From Incurvaria masculella (lineage: Eukaryota > Arthropoda > Insecta > Lepidoptera > Incurvariidae): a stretch of 64,000 nt of DNA. Position numbers and translations under genes: made by a program. The number at the start of each line of letters is the position of its first letter. Within the stretch, counting starts at the first letter, position 1. The stretch lies in the NCBI GenBank assembly GCA_946894095.1, contig OX335657.1, positions 5,890,001-5,954,000 on the forward strand, given 5' to 3'. Below, piece by piece: positions 11,701 to 24,350 of the stretch. The notes under the pieces were generated by a model. The model was not told the DNA's origin. It made no database searches and saw only the letters and a list, made by a program, of their open reading frames with translations.

Positions 11701-12048
11701 GGACCCGAACCGAAGCCTTGATTCTCATACGAGAGGTCGCAGGTTCATCCACGACTCGCTCATGCACCGTTTATTTTTCTATTTTTGTTCAATGACTGAC
11801 TACATTTGGTCACGAATGTGAGCTCCATGGTTAAGAATTCATGTTAAACTGTAGGTTTGCCTACGCAATTTGGCTTTATCGCATTAATGAAGTGTAGGTA
11901 CGTATTTTCCGTTCAGTTCAATGTAACTCTGCTCATAAAGGGAAGGCCATATGGCATTGCACCCATTTTTTTCAGAAACGCGGTGTGTTGGGATTTTAAT
12001 ATTATAGTAGGTTTGGTATTAGCCATCCATGTCCAGGTACATAAAAAA
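11701..12048 (+). mobile_element. SINE family S, old diverged copy
   Basis: The order of SINE motifs is kept but diverged: a degenerate B-box region 'gtcgcaggttcatcc' at about 11736, 'tttggtcacgaatgtgagct', 'gttcagttcaatgtaactct' and 'tggtattagccatccatgt', then an A-rich tail. The first 70 bases do not match the usual tRNA-like head well. Confidence 0.65.
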
Positions 12049-13174
12049 CATGTTTGTACATATGTATATTCCTTATACAATCGTGCCATAAAAGATGAAC
12101 CCATGTAAATGTAAGTTAGCAAAGAGTTAACAGGTTTCATGAATTAAAGAAAGGAATCAAACGTGAGCTAATAATAATTAAAAAAGAAACTGACCTTTTT
12201 GGTATACAAATATCGTTTACTAAACCGCTTGATGATACCGCTTGGTAACGAAACTAGAAAAAAATTATGAAAATGACAGTATAGTAGCTACCAATGCAGT
12301 AGGAGTTAAGGAACCACAGATCTAGGAACAGGTAAAATATCAGTCCGCTTATTTTCAAATGATATTTTTTCAGCCACTATATGGCCGTGTTGTTGGGTAA
12401 TTCGATACATTCCTTCTAAGGGGTCATTCTAGAGCTAATTTGTAACAAATTTGGCCCAGGGAAATGGGGGTCAAAGATCAATAGTTTTTGAGTTATTTAT
12501 GTTTTTTTTTAAATGTTCTGTTTTATTATGAAAAAGTGATGATTGTAAAATAACTACTATGTACACTCTGGGCATTTTATCAAAGATTTTCTAATAGCTG
12601 ATGAATGAGAGACTACTTACAAAAAAATGCGTTCAAAATATCCATAATCTCAGAAATAAAAGGTCATAAAATGCAAAAAGAATTGTAAAATTTATGAGTA
12701 GACACCAAAGTGTAGCAGTTATTTAACAATAATCACGTTTTCATAATAACACAGAACATAAAAAAAAACGCGCGTCAGCCTTAACACCACAGTAGGCATT
12801 GAAAGGAAAACATATGTGAGTCAAATGTCTACCTACTTATAAAAGATTAATAATGAAATTGATTCTGTATTTCTGTCTTGCCTTAACGATATTTTATTAG
12901 TCGAGTTTTGTTGTTCACGAAACAACGCAGAATATTAACCGAGTCAATTTGTAACAGTTCCGGAACCTAAAACAACTAGAACGGGAAGGTGAACTTTACT
13001 TCCTTTCAGAATAAAACTTCGTTCCCGACGCCAAATTATTATAATATATTTCTCAAATTCATATAATGTCTCAAAAGATTAAGCGGAATTGCGGGAAGGA
13101 AACTATACAAAATGCGATTTTATTGACGATAGGTAAACTAGTTGATATTCATATTTGATTATGCAGAAAACCCC
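12049..13174. other. Intergenic, nothing recognised
   Basis: AT-rich, with no supported feature. Confidence 0.45.
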
Positions 13175-13258
13175 CGAGAAAGTTTGAAAGCCCATGGGCA
13201 TCGTTCGGCCCCTCATAGCTTAAGGCCTGGCGTACGCTATATGCCGTGCAATATCAAT
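13175..13258 (+). repeat. Dispersed repeat with 'ctggcgtacgc' core
   Basis: 'gcccatgggcatcgt...ggcctggcgtacgctatatgccgtgc' matches 26258-26312 and, in reverse, 25372-25420. The core TGGCGTACGCCA is palindromic in the other two copies. The class is unknown. Confidence 0.5.
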
Positions 13259-13490
13259 TTTTCTCAAAACTCAAGAAATATTATAAAGAAAGAACATTAT
13301 CACCATGTTTTTTTTTTAATGCTCACACCATTAGTTATATTATACGATTCTGTGATACGGTATTCTGTGCAAAGGCAAATGTGTTCAATTCGTACTCGTC
13401 AATTAAATGTTTCGGTCAAGAATGCCGTTGGCATTGGTGAGGCAAATGTCGTTCTAAATACCTTGCGCCCGAGCTCCAGAATACTTTCGT

Positions 13491-13807
13491 TTTTAGGGTT
13501 CCGTACCCAAAGGGTGAAAACGGAACCCTATTACTAAGCCTCCGCTGTCCGTCCGTCCGTCCGTCCGTCCGTCCGTTCGTCTGCCCGTCTGTCACAGGGC
13601 TGTATCTCAGTAACCGTAACAGGTAGACAGCTGAAATTATCACAGAGTGTGTATTTATTTTGCCGCTATAACAACAAATAGGTAAGATTAAAAAATAATT
13701 AAAATTAAAGGGGGCTCCCATACAAAAAACGTGATTTTTTGTTTTTTTTTTTACGATGGTACGGAACCCTTCGTGTGCGAGTCCGACTCGCACTTGGCCG
13801 GTTTTTT
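13491..13807 (+). repeat. (GTCC)n-containing dispersed repeat, copy 2
   Basis: A full-length copy in plus orientation: 'ttttagggttccgtacc', (GTCC)n at about 13547-13577, then the body and the terminal 'gtgcgagtccgactcgcac' with a poly-T edge. The inverted motif GGTACGGAACCCT is intact at both ends. Confidence 0.88.
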
Positions 13808-14080
13808 CCGATTTCGTTCGCGATTTACGGCCGAAAAAAGGCGCATTTCGTCGCGCGTTTGAATTATGCTCGCAGGTGTCGCTCGCTCGCTCTACTTCAC
13901 AAATAATAGCACAAATCTGTGGATGTGTGTCGATGGTGTCTATTAAAACGAATGTCGATAGCGATCGTGTCTGTGTGCGCTGTTCACGTGCCGTTCCTGC
14001 GCAAATGTTTGTCTTTGTAAAATATTGTTGGGCGCAAATGCTTAGATTTGTTGAGATTGATGGTGTTTTATCTAAAATTT
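13808..14080. other. CpG-rich stretch, function unknown
   Basis: Noticeably richer in CG dinucleotides than its surroundings ('cgcgatttacggccg', 'gtcgcgcgtttga', 'gctcgctcgct'). A plus-strand frame stays open from inside the neighbouring repeat to 14082, but I recognise no domain. It could be a regulatory or untranslated exon region. Confidence 0.3.
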
Positions 14081-14799
14081 GAAGCATGGGACTGAAAGTA
14101 AAAGAGATTGAATGCAGCTAATTGTGTTTAATTTATTTATAATATGTACTATCTAATCGGGCGTAAGCTATAGATGTTATAATTACAACAAATTGCAATT
14201 GTCAAAATATAACTAGATCAGATATTTGAAATTCGAAGTTGTAGCTAATGAAATAAAATGTGGGTTTAATTAATTAAAGTAATCAACCGCTTGAAATATC
14301 GGCTTATTTTTCTTGGGCATCGGCTCTAAGCTAAAAGTGCAGTAACGGCAACATTGACATTGAAATAATTTCGTGACAAATTAAAAATGGTCCGGCATAC
14401 TCCTCATGTAAACGTAGTTTTTGATAATTGATATCAAATATCAGGCACCATTTGTGTTTTTTTGGGAAATCCATAGGGAATAAAATGAAAGCAATAAGAA
14501 AATCTACATACAAATTTTATTTTCTCTGCGTTTTGACCCAGGATACATTTACCGAAAGAGCAAAGATATGTAGACAGAGATATTTCTTGTCTTATATTTG
14601 ACATCAAATATCAAGTAAATTGGAACAGTGGTTTTCAAATGATTAGTAAACTACGTTTGTATGGGAGGGAATTTTCTGATGCTTACGGGCAAAGCTTAAG
14701 TCAGTCATTAAGTATTAGTTTTCCTAATTTGATGAATAAGAATTAAAATTGACGATGTTAAATTTGGAAATATAACTATTCCGAGTCTATGGATGTCAT
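14081..14799. other. Intergenic with a weak repeat match
   Basis: About 14580-14665 resembles 545-620 ('atcaaatatcaagtaaattgg', 'cagtggttttcaaat'). Otherwise AT-rich with nothing recognised. Confidence 0.45.
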
Positions 14800-14868
14800 G
14801 TCAATCTGTCTATGGATGATGAATAAAATACAATACAATACAAGACAATACAGTAGAGACAAATTAAA
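14800..14868 (+). mobile_element. 3'-tail relic of the CR1/L2-like element
   Basis: 'tctatggatgatgaataaa' followed by 'atacaatacaatacaagac' is the terminal 3' end and pentanucleotide tail of the non-LTR element at 16458-19345, here in plus orientation and only about 70 bases long. Confidence 0.65.
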
Positions 14869-16457
14869 TCACCTTTCGGTCACATGGACGTCGAGCAAGA
14901 AACAGTGAAATAAATTCACTTGAATATGATTGACCTTTACGAAGGAAATGCTTGTTTATTAAGGCATAGGAAACTTTAGGCATAGTAAATACTTATTCTC
15001 TGAAGAAAAATTCAATGAGATAAATCGAACTGCCTATGTTACAGGTATGCCTGTATGATTTCCTGAGCTTTCGCTAAGCGCATCGATTCAGCAGGGTTAC
15101 ATCATTGAATAGTGCAGGCATTTAATGTTACAATAAATCACCTGTCCATGGTTTTTTATATATGTGTAGAAATATGAAATAATGTAAATGTGTTGACAAT
15201 ATGTATCTGCACCGTTTAAAAATCCATGGACGAGCGATTTAGTGCATTCCTCAAATACCTTCTTTATTCAATGGTGTAAACCTACGGATCGATGTTATTA
15301 GCGATTTTACACGAGCCATTTGTAACTAGTACTGTATTCGGATATATATTTTGGGAAGGCAAAAAAAAATCGAATATTCGATATGTGTCATGAGGATTTA
15401 TTTATTTTAATTAGTGCATCATATACCTGATGTTTTCCAAACCTATTCTGAAACGCTCAGCACATAAAAGAAACATTGTAATTAGAAAAGCGCGCATGAA
15501 AATATTAGTTGATTATGCCGAAATTAATTTGATGCCAATCTCAATCAATTATCAATGTTCAATTCAATTTATCTCCCAATACGAACAGAATTAATGGACC
15601 AAACGCAATTTGAACAGGTTTGGTGGGTTTTATTTCGGCTCTCATAAAATATCTAAATATTTAATGAAATGCAAACAAAGTACCCACTTAAATTCTGCTT
15701 TGGTATTATTAGTAACGAATAGAAAATAAGTTGAATGTTTGCTTAATAAATGGACCGTGACATTTCCGGAAATGGTTATAGGCTTTAATGAAGTTGCTAC
15801 ATTAATTTTGTTATTTGAAGAGGAGTAAAATCATGAACTTTTTCGTTAACATATTTTGTTTACAACATGGCAACTCTATATTAACTGCTATCAATCTCAC
15901 AAACAAACGGCGCGAAAATACTTGTCTCTCAGCTAATAAGGCGACCATTTGCCGCTGGCTATTTTCAGTGTTTCCGGACATGGAAATTAATGTATGATAT
16001 TGTTTTAGTATATAATACATTATTTTAAGAGAGACAGGTGATTTATTTTATCCCGTCGCGTCCCTTTATGAAATCATCAATTGTCAATCATAATAAACCA
16101 CAACCGATATCCTAATGAATTATTATACAATCGGTTGGTATGTTTGACATTCGTCACGACCTTTCCTCGATATGGGACGAGGAAAAGTATTATATTTGTG
16201 ATGGTCACATTTGTAGAGATTATGTCTACTACTTTTAAAATCTCTATCTGCCGTTCGTCTGCCTGTTCGATTGTAAATAGAGAACCACTCGTCCGATTTC
16301 TATGAGGTTTGTACCAACGTAAAGCTTGTTTTTTTCCCGCAACTTGTAGGCTACTTGCTTGAGATGTGAACAATGGGGTTATATATGATATAATACATAT
16401 AATACCAGATGAAGGGGTGTAGCATTAGCATTAGTAGAGGTGTAGCATGAGCATTAT
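14869..16457. other. Intergenic, nothing recognised
   Basis: A long AT-rich stretch. The open frames inside are under 100 codons, overlap on both strands and show no family features. Confidence 0.5.
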
Positions 16458-17366
16458 TGTATTGTATTGTATTGTATTGTTTATTCATCATCCATAGACA
16501 GTACACTGCACTCGGATTTGTCATATTTTAGCATTGGCCAGTTCAGCAAAACAAAACACAGCGAAGAAGAACTGGAAAGAAACTCCGCTGTTTTTTTTTT
16601 TCAACGTCCACTTAGTCTAAGTTTACAAAAGTGTTTGTCAATTATTTTAACAGAAACATAGGTAAAACACTAAATTCACATGAATACACAAAAATTTACA
16701 ATCCATGCCGTATGCAACAGTTCATGACAAATATCATTTTATTTGCAAAGACAATCCCCTCCAACTAATATGTTGCCAATTGGAGCAGACCAGTCCCCAC
16801 AAACAGCACCCGTTCACGAGCATCACGCCGGGCACAGCCATTACCTCTTTCAACCATATTTTAGGGAAAGAGATAACCTGAGCCAAGCGTCACCGTAAGC
16901 AAGGACTTTTAAGCGATGCACTGCTCCAGTGGCAACACAACACTGTGAAACACTTGCACATTAGGTTTTAATACTATGAGTTTTGTCATAAACTACTACA
17001 GTACAGCTGATCACATAGTTACATATCCCTTTAAATGCTACCACCTACAGACAATTAAGAGTATAATGGTTTGAGAGCATCCCTATCAATAAAGTAATAA
17101 TAGATTCCTATATGAGATTTTGACCAATACCGATAAACTAATAATGCTTAACTAATATAAAATAAAAATAAAATTCGGGTGTATAGAGCCCTCGTCATTA
17201 TTGATACGAAATTGTATCAAATCAAAATTGCTTGGTTAGTAATTTCATACTACAAGTAGTACTTATCATAAAAGTAGTAAAGATACAAAATGTATCAGGT
17301 GTCAAAAATTAGTAAAAATAAAATTAGTCAAAATAGTAATAATAATAGGATACTTTTTGTACCCAG

Positions 17367-19070
17367 TCAGCAGGCAGTCAAAATCTCAGTAAATTCAAAT
17401 TTATCAGCTAGGGCATCTTTAATACAATAGTAAGCCTTATGTGTTAGCAACTTCTTAACCTTAACTTTAAAAGAATTTTCAGATAAATCTCTCACCTCTT
17501 TGGGCAATTTATTATAAAATCTAACACTGTTACATATAAAACTCTTAGATGTTTTGACTAATTTATGACTAATTACTTTAACATTGTTCTTGTGTCTTGT
17601 GTTATAGTTATGAACATCACAGTTAAGGGTGAAATCATTTATATGTTTTCTTGCATAGCAGATGTTTTGAAAAACGTAAGCACTTGGCAAAGTTAAGATT
17701 CCTACGTCACCAAACACCTTTCTACAGGAATCTCTCGTCCTCATGCCAAGCATGCATCGCAGTGCTCTTTTCTGCAAAACAAATATACGATTTACTTCAG
17801 CTGCATCACCCCAGAACATCAGCCCATATGACATTATGCTGTGAAAATAGGCATGATATACAGATTTAGCAGCTTCTAAACCACAAAGCTCCTTAATTTT
17901 TTTTACTGCATAGCATGCAGAGCTAAGCTTAGCAGCAAGCTTATCAATATGTGGTTTCCATGTAAAACGATTGTCAAATACTACACCAAGAAATGTTATT
18001 TCCTTAGTTATACTCAAAGACAAATCATGTGCTGCATTTAAAACATCATGATTCACATAGCGTTTCTGGGTCCCCAGCACAAAGTGCATTAAGTTAGTTT
18101 TACTTACATTTAAAAGAAGGTTATTGGCTTCAAACCATAATTTTAGTGAGTTTATGGCTTGTATAAAGGACACCCGCAGGTCCGATATATTTTGATCTTT
18201 TACAATTAATGATATGTCATCAGCAAATAAAACCATCTCGATGTCTGTTGCGATGCAGCTTGAAATGTCATTAATGTAAATCAAAAAGAACAATGGTCCC
18301 AGAATTGAGCCCTGCGGTACACCCATAGTGATCGATTCTACATCAGACTTAGTGCCGTTTACATCACAGACTTGTTTTCTATTTGATAGATATGATTTAC
18401 ATATACTTAATTCTTTTTCTCTAACACCATAATGTTCTAGTTTCCCTAGCAGTATTTCGTGATTTACACAGTCAAATGCTTTTGATAGATCACAGAAAAT
18501 GCCGTAGGTACTCATCGAGTTATCTAGAGAAGTTAAAACCGATTTCATCATTGACGCAATGGCATCTCCTGTTGACCTACCCTTACGAAACCCAAATTGT
18601 TTATAATTAATTACAGTGTGAATGTCAAAGAAATTTACTAATTTTTGTTCAAGAATTTTTTCAAAAATTTTGCTGAACACTGGTAGTAAAGACACAGGTC
18701 GATAATTCTCAACATGATTATGAGATCCTTTTCTAAACAATGGTATAACCCTAGCAATTTTTAATGAGTCCGGAAATGTGCCCTCTTCAAGACAATTATT
18801 TATGACAATTCTAAGAGGTTCAATAATACAGTCCGAGATGGACTTTAACAAATTAGGAGATAGGTTCCATAAATCTTGCGATCTTTTAGACTTAAGGTCT
18901 CTAATTATTTTTTCAATCTCAGAATAGCTTACTGGTTCAAAAATCACGAAGTCTTTATTGCGTGGCAAAAACATTTTAAGGTGCTCCAATGATAAATCCA
19001 AACTTGATTGGATACATTTTGTTGTATCTTGTGCGATTGAAGAAAAATATTTATTGAAATGATTAGCCAC
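17367..19070 (-). pseudogene. Reverse transcriptase of a non-LTR retrotransposon (partial pol)
   Basis: The frame covers 567 residues and begins within the coding region at a GTG, so this is not a genuine start. In the same frame the upstream codons read on as ...TTNGPAV. The reverse transcriptase palm is complete: DLSKAFDCVNH at about 194-204, GVPQGSILGPLFFLIYIND at about 250-268 and the catalytic FADD at 282-285. The C-terminal part (about 480-550) has 'YNTRHKNN' and 'FYNKLPKEVRDL', which are typical of the CR1/L2/Daphne-like branch of the jockey group. The enzyme would copy the element RNA at a nicked target. The frame itself has no internal stop, but the 5' part of pol (endonuclease) is missing and there is a frameshift just upstream, so it should be non-functional. 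The clade assignment comes from motif recognition only. Confidence 0.9.
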
Positions 19071-19111
19071 CGCGGGTCCATTTGTAGTAAGTTCTTCGTC
19101 TATTTTGAGTT

Positions 19112-19340
19112 CTAATTGTGCGTAAATACATTGCCCGTTTCATCCTTTATTATAGTCCAAGCCATTTTTATTTTATTATCTGAGTTTATTAATTTATTTT
19201 TTAGGAAAATTTGTTTTGCCTTCATAGTAACTTGTTTAAATATTTTACTATATAGCGATACATACGATCTAAGACCTGGGTTATTATTAAGTTTTAACAA
19301 GTCATACAAAGTAAACAATTTATGTTTTGAAATAAGAATG
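19112..19340 (-). pseudogene. Upstream pol fragment, frameshifted from the reverse transcriptase
   Basis: The minus-strand sequence encodes the linker region that precedes the palm in jockey-group pol proteins: a run containing 'MKAKQIFLKNKLINSDNK', followed by MAWTIIKDETGN. It ends at a TAG at 19112-19114, and the RT frame takes over immediately downstream in another phase, so one small indel near 19110-19118 broke pol. Upstream, similarity ends at a TAG codon close to 19345, which marks the 5' truncation. Confidence 0.75.
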
Positions 19341-19379
19341 CCAGGGGTTGTCTATTAGTAGAGTAAGCGAGAAAATATC

Positions 19380-20570
19380 AAAAAAATTTAGTCTCTGAAA
19401 AAACCCGCCTAGGCCGACGTATCCGAGCAGAGGAAAGTGCTCTCGCACGTCTGTTAGTCCGTCCGCGGGCCCGGAGCGGCTCGCTGCCGCCGCCACCGCA
19501 TCGCGGTAATGGCCGACCTACTTCGGGAGACAAACAGCAAGAGGCGGGGGGAGCGGCAAGGGGGGAACCACATTAATTAAATTGCTTCTTAGTCTGTCCG
19601 CTGACTGAGTCAATACTATTGATGCCCCGAATATTGGTTAATGCCATTGAAACTGGGTGACACTGGTAATAAATTTGCTACTTATTTGTTTGTGTACGAA
19701 GTCAGTTAGAGAATGAATAAAGTTGCGGGCCACTCTTCAAGTGTTTAACGCTCGGGTGAAAAAGGAAAGAAGTGTGCTATCTAGCCCCTCCCCCCAATAT
19801 GAGACTCGCTGTCGCTAATTTTCTACAGCGCATGTCACACGAAAATATAGTTGCAGACGTATTGCAGGGGCATAATGACGACGGGAACTAACTTGGCGAA
19901 TAAGTTTAGGAAACACATTCGCGCGCTGCGTAGAAGTTTGAACTGTGTTGCGCACGACGCGCGGCCTGTTTCCCGTACGATTATATGCACAATTGAACCA
20001 TACGGCGGAGGACCCGGTAACGTCCACATGGCATTTGTCCTTCCCTTTCTCTTCTCTGGTTAATGTCAAATCGTGAAGAAAGCGGTCAATGAGATGGATA
20101 AAACATTGTGGTTAGTCGGACTTAGATGATTCAATTCACTGAAATAACATTAACCCACGTCAGACCGCTCTGTTATTTCTTGATTTGAAACAGGTCGGAA
20201 TAACAGAGGGCTCTGTCGGCGTACGTGCTCAATATAAAAGCGGCGACATATTGAGGTACAAACTAAGCGTTCAGCAAAATGAACTGGAACGTGACGTGAC
20301 GTTAACGTGTCGCGTAACGTGTGGCACCGTTCCTCCCGCACCCCGCCCCGCGCCACCGGCGGGGTCTGTCATAACTCTTGACAAGTTCTTAATTGATTCC
20401 TTCCGCCCACGACGAAGGTGCGAGGGTCGCTGGGCGGGCGGCGCGTTTTTCACCATTTTTATCAAAACACTGGATGAGGTTCCGCGGTAAATGCGAGGAT
20501 AAAATGAGAAGTGAGCGTTCTTGGACCAAAATTGTATGAAAGGTTTCTTGACTGCATTTACGATAAGGTT
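19380..20570. other. GC-rich, apparently single-copy islands
   Basis: Two GC-rich blocks (about 19400-19560 and 19920-20460) contain many CGs, such as 'cgcgggcccggagcggctcg' and 'ccccgccccgcgccaccggc'. A TATA-like 'tataaaag' lies at 20233-20240, with a TCAG 40 bases later. Overlapping frames on both strands give no recognisable protein. The sequence could be a promoter or 5' exon region of a host gene, but nothing proves it. About 19797-19825 resembles 42218-42246. Confidence 0.35.
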
Positions 20571-20854
20571 AAAGTCCAACGTAAGTTAAAGTTCGAATAT
20601 CAGATCGCCGTTTACCTAAGTACGAAATATTTTTTCGATAAAATTTAAAGAGGGAATGCAGCCAGCGGGACTTTGTTATTATTTTTTAATTATTGTTTCA
20701 CTTTTACGTCATTTAAATGTTATAGTTTGTAAATGTGTATGCAAATTGAAACCACATTTTTTAAACACTCTTACTGGGTACCTTGTCCAGATTCACTGCT
20801 CTAATGTTTCTTAACGAGCTAGTTTCAATGTTTTTATTGTATATCTGTGTCGGG

Positions 20855-20893
<39 letters not shown>

Positions 20894-22072
20894 TTTCTTA
20901 CATGTTTATAATAAACAGGGTTTTATTTCACGGTTGTTTTTAATTCCTCTGGACTGTGTGACCTCGCTCGCAATGGCGGTTTGGACTGATCAAAAATGAC
21001 GAACCGTCCTCGTGTTATATTCAGCAAAACATAACAAATGACATTGGATATCTCTTGCGTCGAAATTTCGTTACTGCTAAAGAAACTCGATACGGACGAC
21101 AAATGCTTCCGTCGCCGAGATGACGACACGCCAAGTTCGCGTCACGCGGCGTCACACGTGACGTGAACACATGAAATAAGAAATAATAAAAACAGATTTG
21201 ATAGAAGGAACGGAGTCCGTGTGTACTACCGCCCGAACAAGCGCATACAGTTGATCAGTGGGCTAATTCTTGGAATTACGTGCAATCGAGAAACCCGCTT
21301 TTATGTCTATTTATTTATCTATTTATTTATTTATTTGGAAAAGCAAACAGATACAGACATGATTAACATATAAAAGACAATTTAATACTATATCAAAATA
21401 ATACTAAATGTCGGCTGTGAAAGCGGTTTTCTCGTCTGAAATATTCCGTAGCTCGGTGTTTCAATATTTTAAGTTATTTTCTTTGTGAAAATCACTTTGA
21501 CAACCCCAATAAAAGCGGTTTTCTCGACTGAAAAAACGGCTGAGCACGAAATGCCAATAAAAGGCCTACTGATTGGACGCTCAGAGCAGTCATATCTCTC
21601 GAACGTTCTATTTGTTTAACTGACAGTTGGTAAGATTCGGCTGCGCGCGCATGCTAGGTCTGTGGTTTATTGCATATAAATAGGATGTACCTGGGCGCGC
21701 ATACCAGGTCTGTGGTTTATTAAGACTAGAAAGTAACGAATGTGTCTTCAGTAGTTCCGATAATAGTATACAAATTCGTCCTTTAGCAGAAAGTTTGATA
21801 AAATTGTATTTCTCTTTGTTGCAGTCGAGGGATTCCCGTCGACGTTATCGAATGAAATATATGGTGAGTAGATATTGCGAATGTTTTGTCTTTCTATGAA
21901 TGTACAAATGAGAACCTCAGTAGGCAAACTGTGATGAACTGAAAGCTGTATCAACCATATTCCGGCCAGCCCCATAGGACTGGCCTAAGCAGCATTCAAC
22001 ATCACTGCCACTTCATGTGCGCGTAGCTCTGCCGCAAAGAGCACAACGAAAGGCGAATCGGATCCATGTGCA
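20571..22072. other. Intergenic with simple repeats and a fold-back relic
   Basis: Contains (AT)n at about 20857-20890, a 'ttta' tetranucleotide run at 21305-21336 and a diverged relative of the fold-back family (about 21405-21575: 'aaagcggttttctcg' twice). Two copies of a 'ggtctgtggtttatt' unit lie at about 21655-21722. No gene is seen. Confidence 0.5.
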
Positions 22073-22272
22073 AGCAGTGTGGTGCAATAGGTAGATCACG
22101 ATACCCTACTCCAGTTAGACCACCGTCGAGTTGAATTCCCGCCCTAACAATGCAGGAATGGACATGCTAGGCCATCCCTACATGCAAAGGGTTCTAGAGG
22201 TTTGGTTGCCACCTCCAGACCCCTGGCATGTCTCCCACTAGTACGGTGTTTGCCGGACACGTAGAAAAAAAA
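22073..22272 (+). mobile_element. Possible tRNA-derived SINE, different family
   Basis: 'gtgtggtgcaataggtagat' resembles an A-box region, and 'gagttgaattcccgccc' about 55 bases later resembles a degenerate B box. The sequence ends in an A-run at about 22265-22272. No second copy was found in the window, so this rests on the promoter-like spacing and tail only. Confidence 0.35.
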
Positions 22273-24049
22273 GTAGACGTAGCAAAGGTATGCTAAGATT
22301 CGAGCATGACGCTCGACTTCGTGTAAAGGATTCCAGACAGCAACTGCTAACAGCTAACAATTACCCTTCTTCCATTTGAAGCCGCTAAACTATGTAACTC
22401 TATCGCAGTTGAGGTTGGTTGGAGCAGTTTGTAAAAAAATAATGAATCCTTATAACAATAATGCAACTGAAAGAAAGCAAGATTCAAAATTATTTCTCAT
22501 TGTATGATTAAATTGAGATATTGTTTTCGATTGGAGATTTGGATTTAAGATCCCTAGACTTTTTTCATGTCGTAGCACCAGAGCCTGGTAGATTACGAAA
22601 CTTTAATCGTCTACAAAATAAATATTAATCTTATGCACTAGGGCCAGCAGCGCGCAGAGGTTTTATCTGTCTGAAAAGGGCCGTGTAGTGTAGTATGTAA
22701 GAGACCGTTTTCATATTCATCCGAAAACAAACAAAAAAAAAGTTTGTGACCAGGTGCACGCAAGGTTCCATGTAGATCGGAACCTGAATGAAAAATGGAG
22801 TCGCGAACGAGGACGAAAATAAAATTGAGCTCTTAACCGTGAAGTGGCGCTTTCTCTTGAATTTCCATCAGCCGCGTTGGAGTGGAAAATGAAGCAATGC
22901 CAATATAATCATTCCAGAGAATAACAAAGTCCTTCCAATGCTATATATATGTTTACAGTAATAAATAAAATAAGTGATTAAAAATATTTTTTTAACAATT
23001 CTCTAATTAGGAACTGCTTAGATAATTTGAATATGAGCTGCATTGACCTTAGATTGGGCAATGTCATCGCTATTGTTTTCATTGCCTTCGAATTTCATGC
23101 TCACTTATTTTAAGGTTATTAAAACAATATGTATTTAATTTGAATATAATAATATTCGAATAGACACAATTCTTTTTCATTATCTACTGCTAGATGGTAC
23201 TGAATAATTCGCGTATTTATCCTGCTAAGGAATTTTGACCGCAATGATCAAAATATCAACCTTATTGCTGTACTGATTCCGACGAATGTTCAGACCAAAT
23301 ACTGTTTCCAATTATTTCAAAATCAGATTAAAATGCTTTAATGTAGATGTCGTTGAACTTAAAGTGAATGAGATAACAGTAATTTCGTATCGATTAAATG
23401 CATACAATTATCAAATAAAATATATAATTCATGATATGTATTGAGAATATTCTCACATCCTGAGGAGGTATTTTCCTAAATCCAAACTACAACCTGGGGT
23501 TTGCGCGTTGCCAATGGAGGCCAGGGAATACTTCCCCCCTCCAGAGCTTGGAAAGTGGTAATTACATTTGCAAAAACAACAATATTTTATCTGGTTAATA
23601 AATGAAATTAAAATTTTCCTGCATTGATTTATGTTACTTTAACTTGTGAAAGCCCATCCTCTAGCTACTATCTCGCCCCTCTGTCCCACTGACTGTTAAC
23701 GTCTTTGACATGGGTACATATATATTAGCAGTCCTGGGGTTCTTCAGAAGTAATCTGAAGAACCACATGTTAGGCCTAGTTGCTAGTTGCCTAGTGAGCT
23801 AGTCGCCAGAGCCGGGCTAGTTGAGCATGAGGGTGAAATAATATGTGAATAGACGATGACAAACAATGGTAATCTTAAATCTAGTAGGTCAACGCTCTCT
23901 TCAAAATCGTATCATTTCAATTTTGCATTGCATAACCATACAAAGATGTTCCATTAAAAGCAAACTGACATTAGTGCAACCATGTGGGCCTTTCGAGAGC
24001 ACATGCGGCAGTGAAGCAGTCTATTCATATTCAACGATCTTCTATTTGC
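22273..24049. other. Intergenic with a SINE-body fragment
   Basis: Mostly unique-looking AT-rich DNA. About 23265-23425 ('gacgaatgttcagaccaaat', 'aatcagattaaaatgcttta', 'gagataacagtaat') matches the body of the tRNA-Thr-headed SINE at 40330-40564, in plus orientation and without its head. Confidence 0.55.
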
Positions 24050-24350
24050 GTAGAGTCAAATTTTGGCGCCGCCCGTCCATTACGCTGATGTCTCTTTATT
24101 ATTCCGGGACTGAACAGCTAGCGGCGGCGGGGCGGGGGAAGCGTCGCGCGGGGAGGGCGAAGACAGGCGGCGAAACGATTACGACTGGCTCCAACTTGCG
24201 AAATCCCCGGTCGCAAGTTGGATGCGAGCCGATACGATGGTCCGCCCTGGCAGGGATTTGGAGTTGCAAGTCTGAAAGACTGCAGAAACACAAAGTTGGG
24301 AAACTTTGGAACGGTCGATGCGTTGGAAATAGCGCTTCAAGAACACTGTC
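24050..24350. other. GC-rich island with a strong hairpin
   Basis: A GC-rich block ('gcggcggggcgggggaagcg'). It includes a perfect 11-bp inverted repeat, CCAACTTGCGA (24191-24201) and TCGCAAGTTGG (24211-24221), with a 9-base loop. A 169-residue plus frame (23866-24375) crosses it, but I see no domain in it. A regulatory or untranslated role is possible. Confidence 0.3.

Larger units (their letters stand above)
16458..19345 (-). mobile_element. 5'-truncated CR1/L2/jockey-group non-LTR retrotransposon
   Basis: The element reads on the minus strand. Its 3' end is the (ATTGT)n run at 16458-16481 (CAATA repeats on the coding strand), preceded by a 3' UTR of about 880 bases and the reverse transcriptase frame at 17367-19070. 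Coding similarity continues past one frameshift to about 19340, where it stops against a TAG codon and unrelated DNA. The endonuclease domain and ORF1 are absent. This is the usual outcome of incomplete target-primed reverse transcription. Two tail relics of the family lie at 3733 and 14800. Confidence 0.88.

Noticed and set aside
13416..14087. A 223-codon minus-strand open frame
   Set aside because: More than a third of it is the (GTCC)n dispersed repeat read backwards (Arg/Thr/Asp/Gly repeats), and the rest has no recognisable domain.
20233..20240. TATAAAAG as a core promoter
   Set aside because: The possible initiator is about 40 bases away, longer than the usual 25-30, and no transcript or coding start is supported, so I left it as a remark and not a promoter feature.
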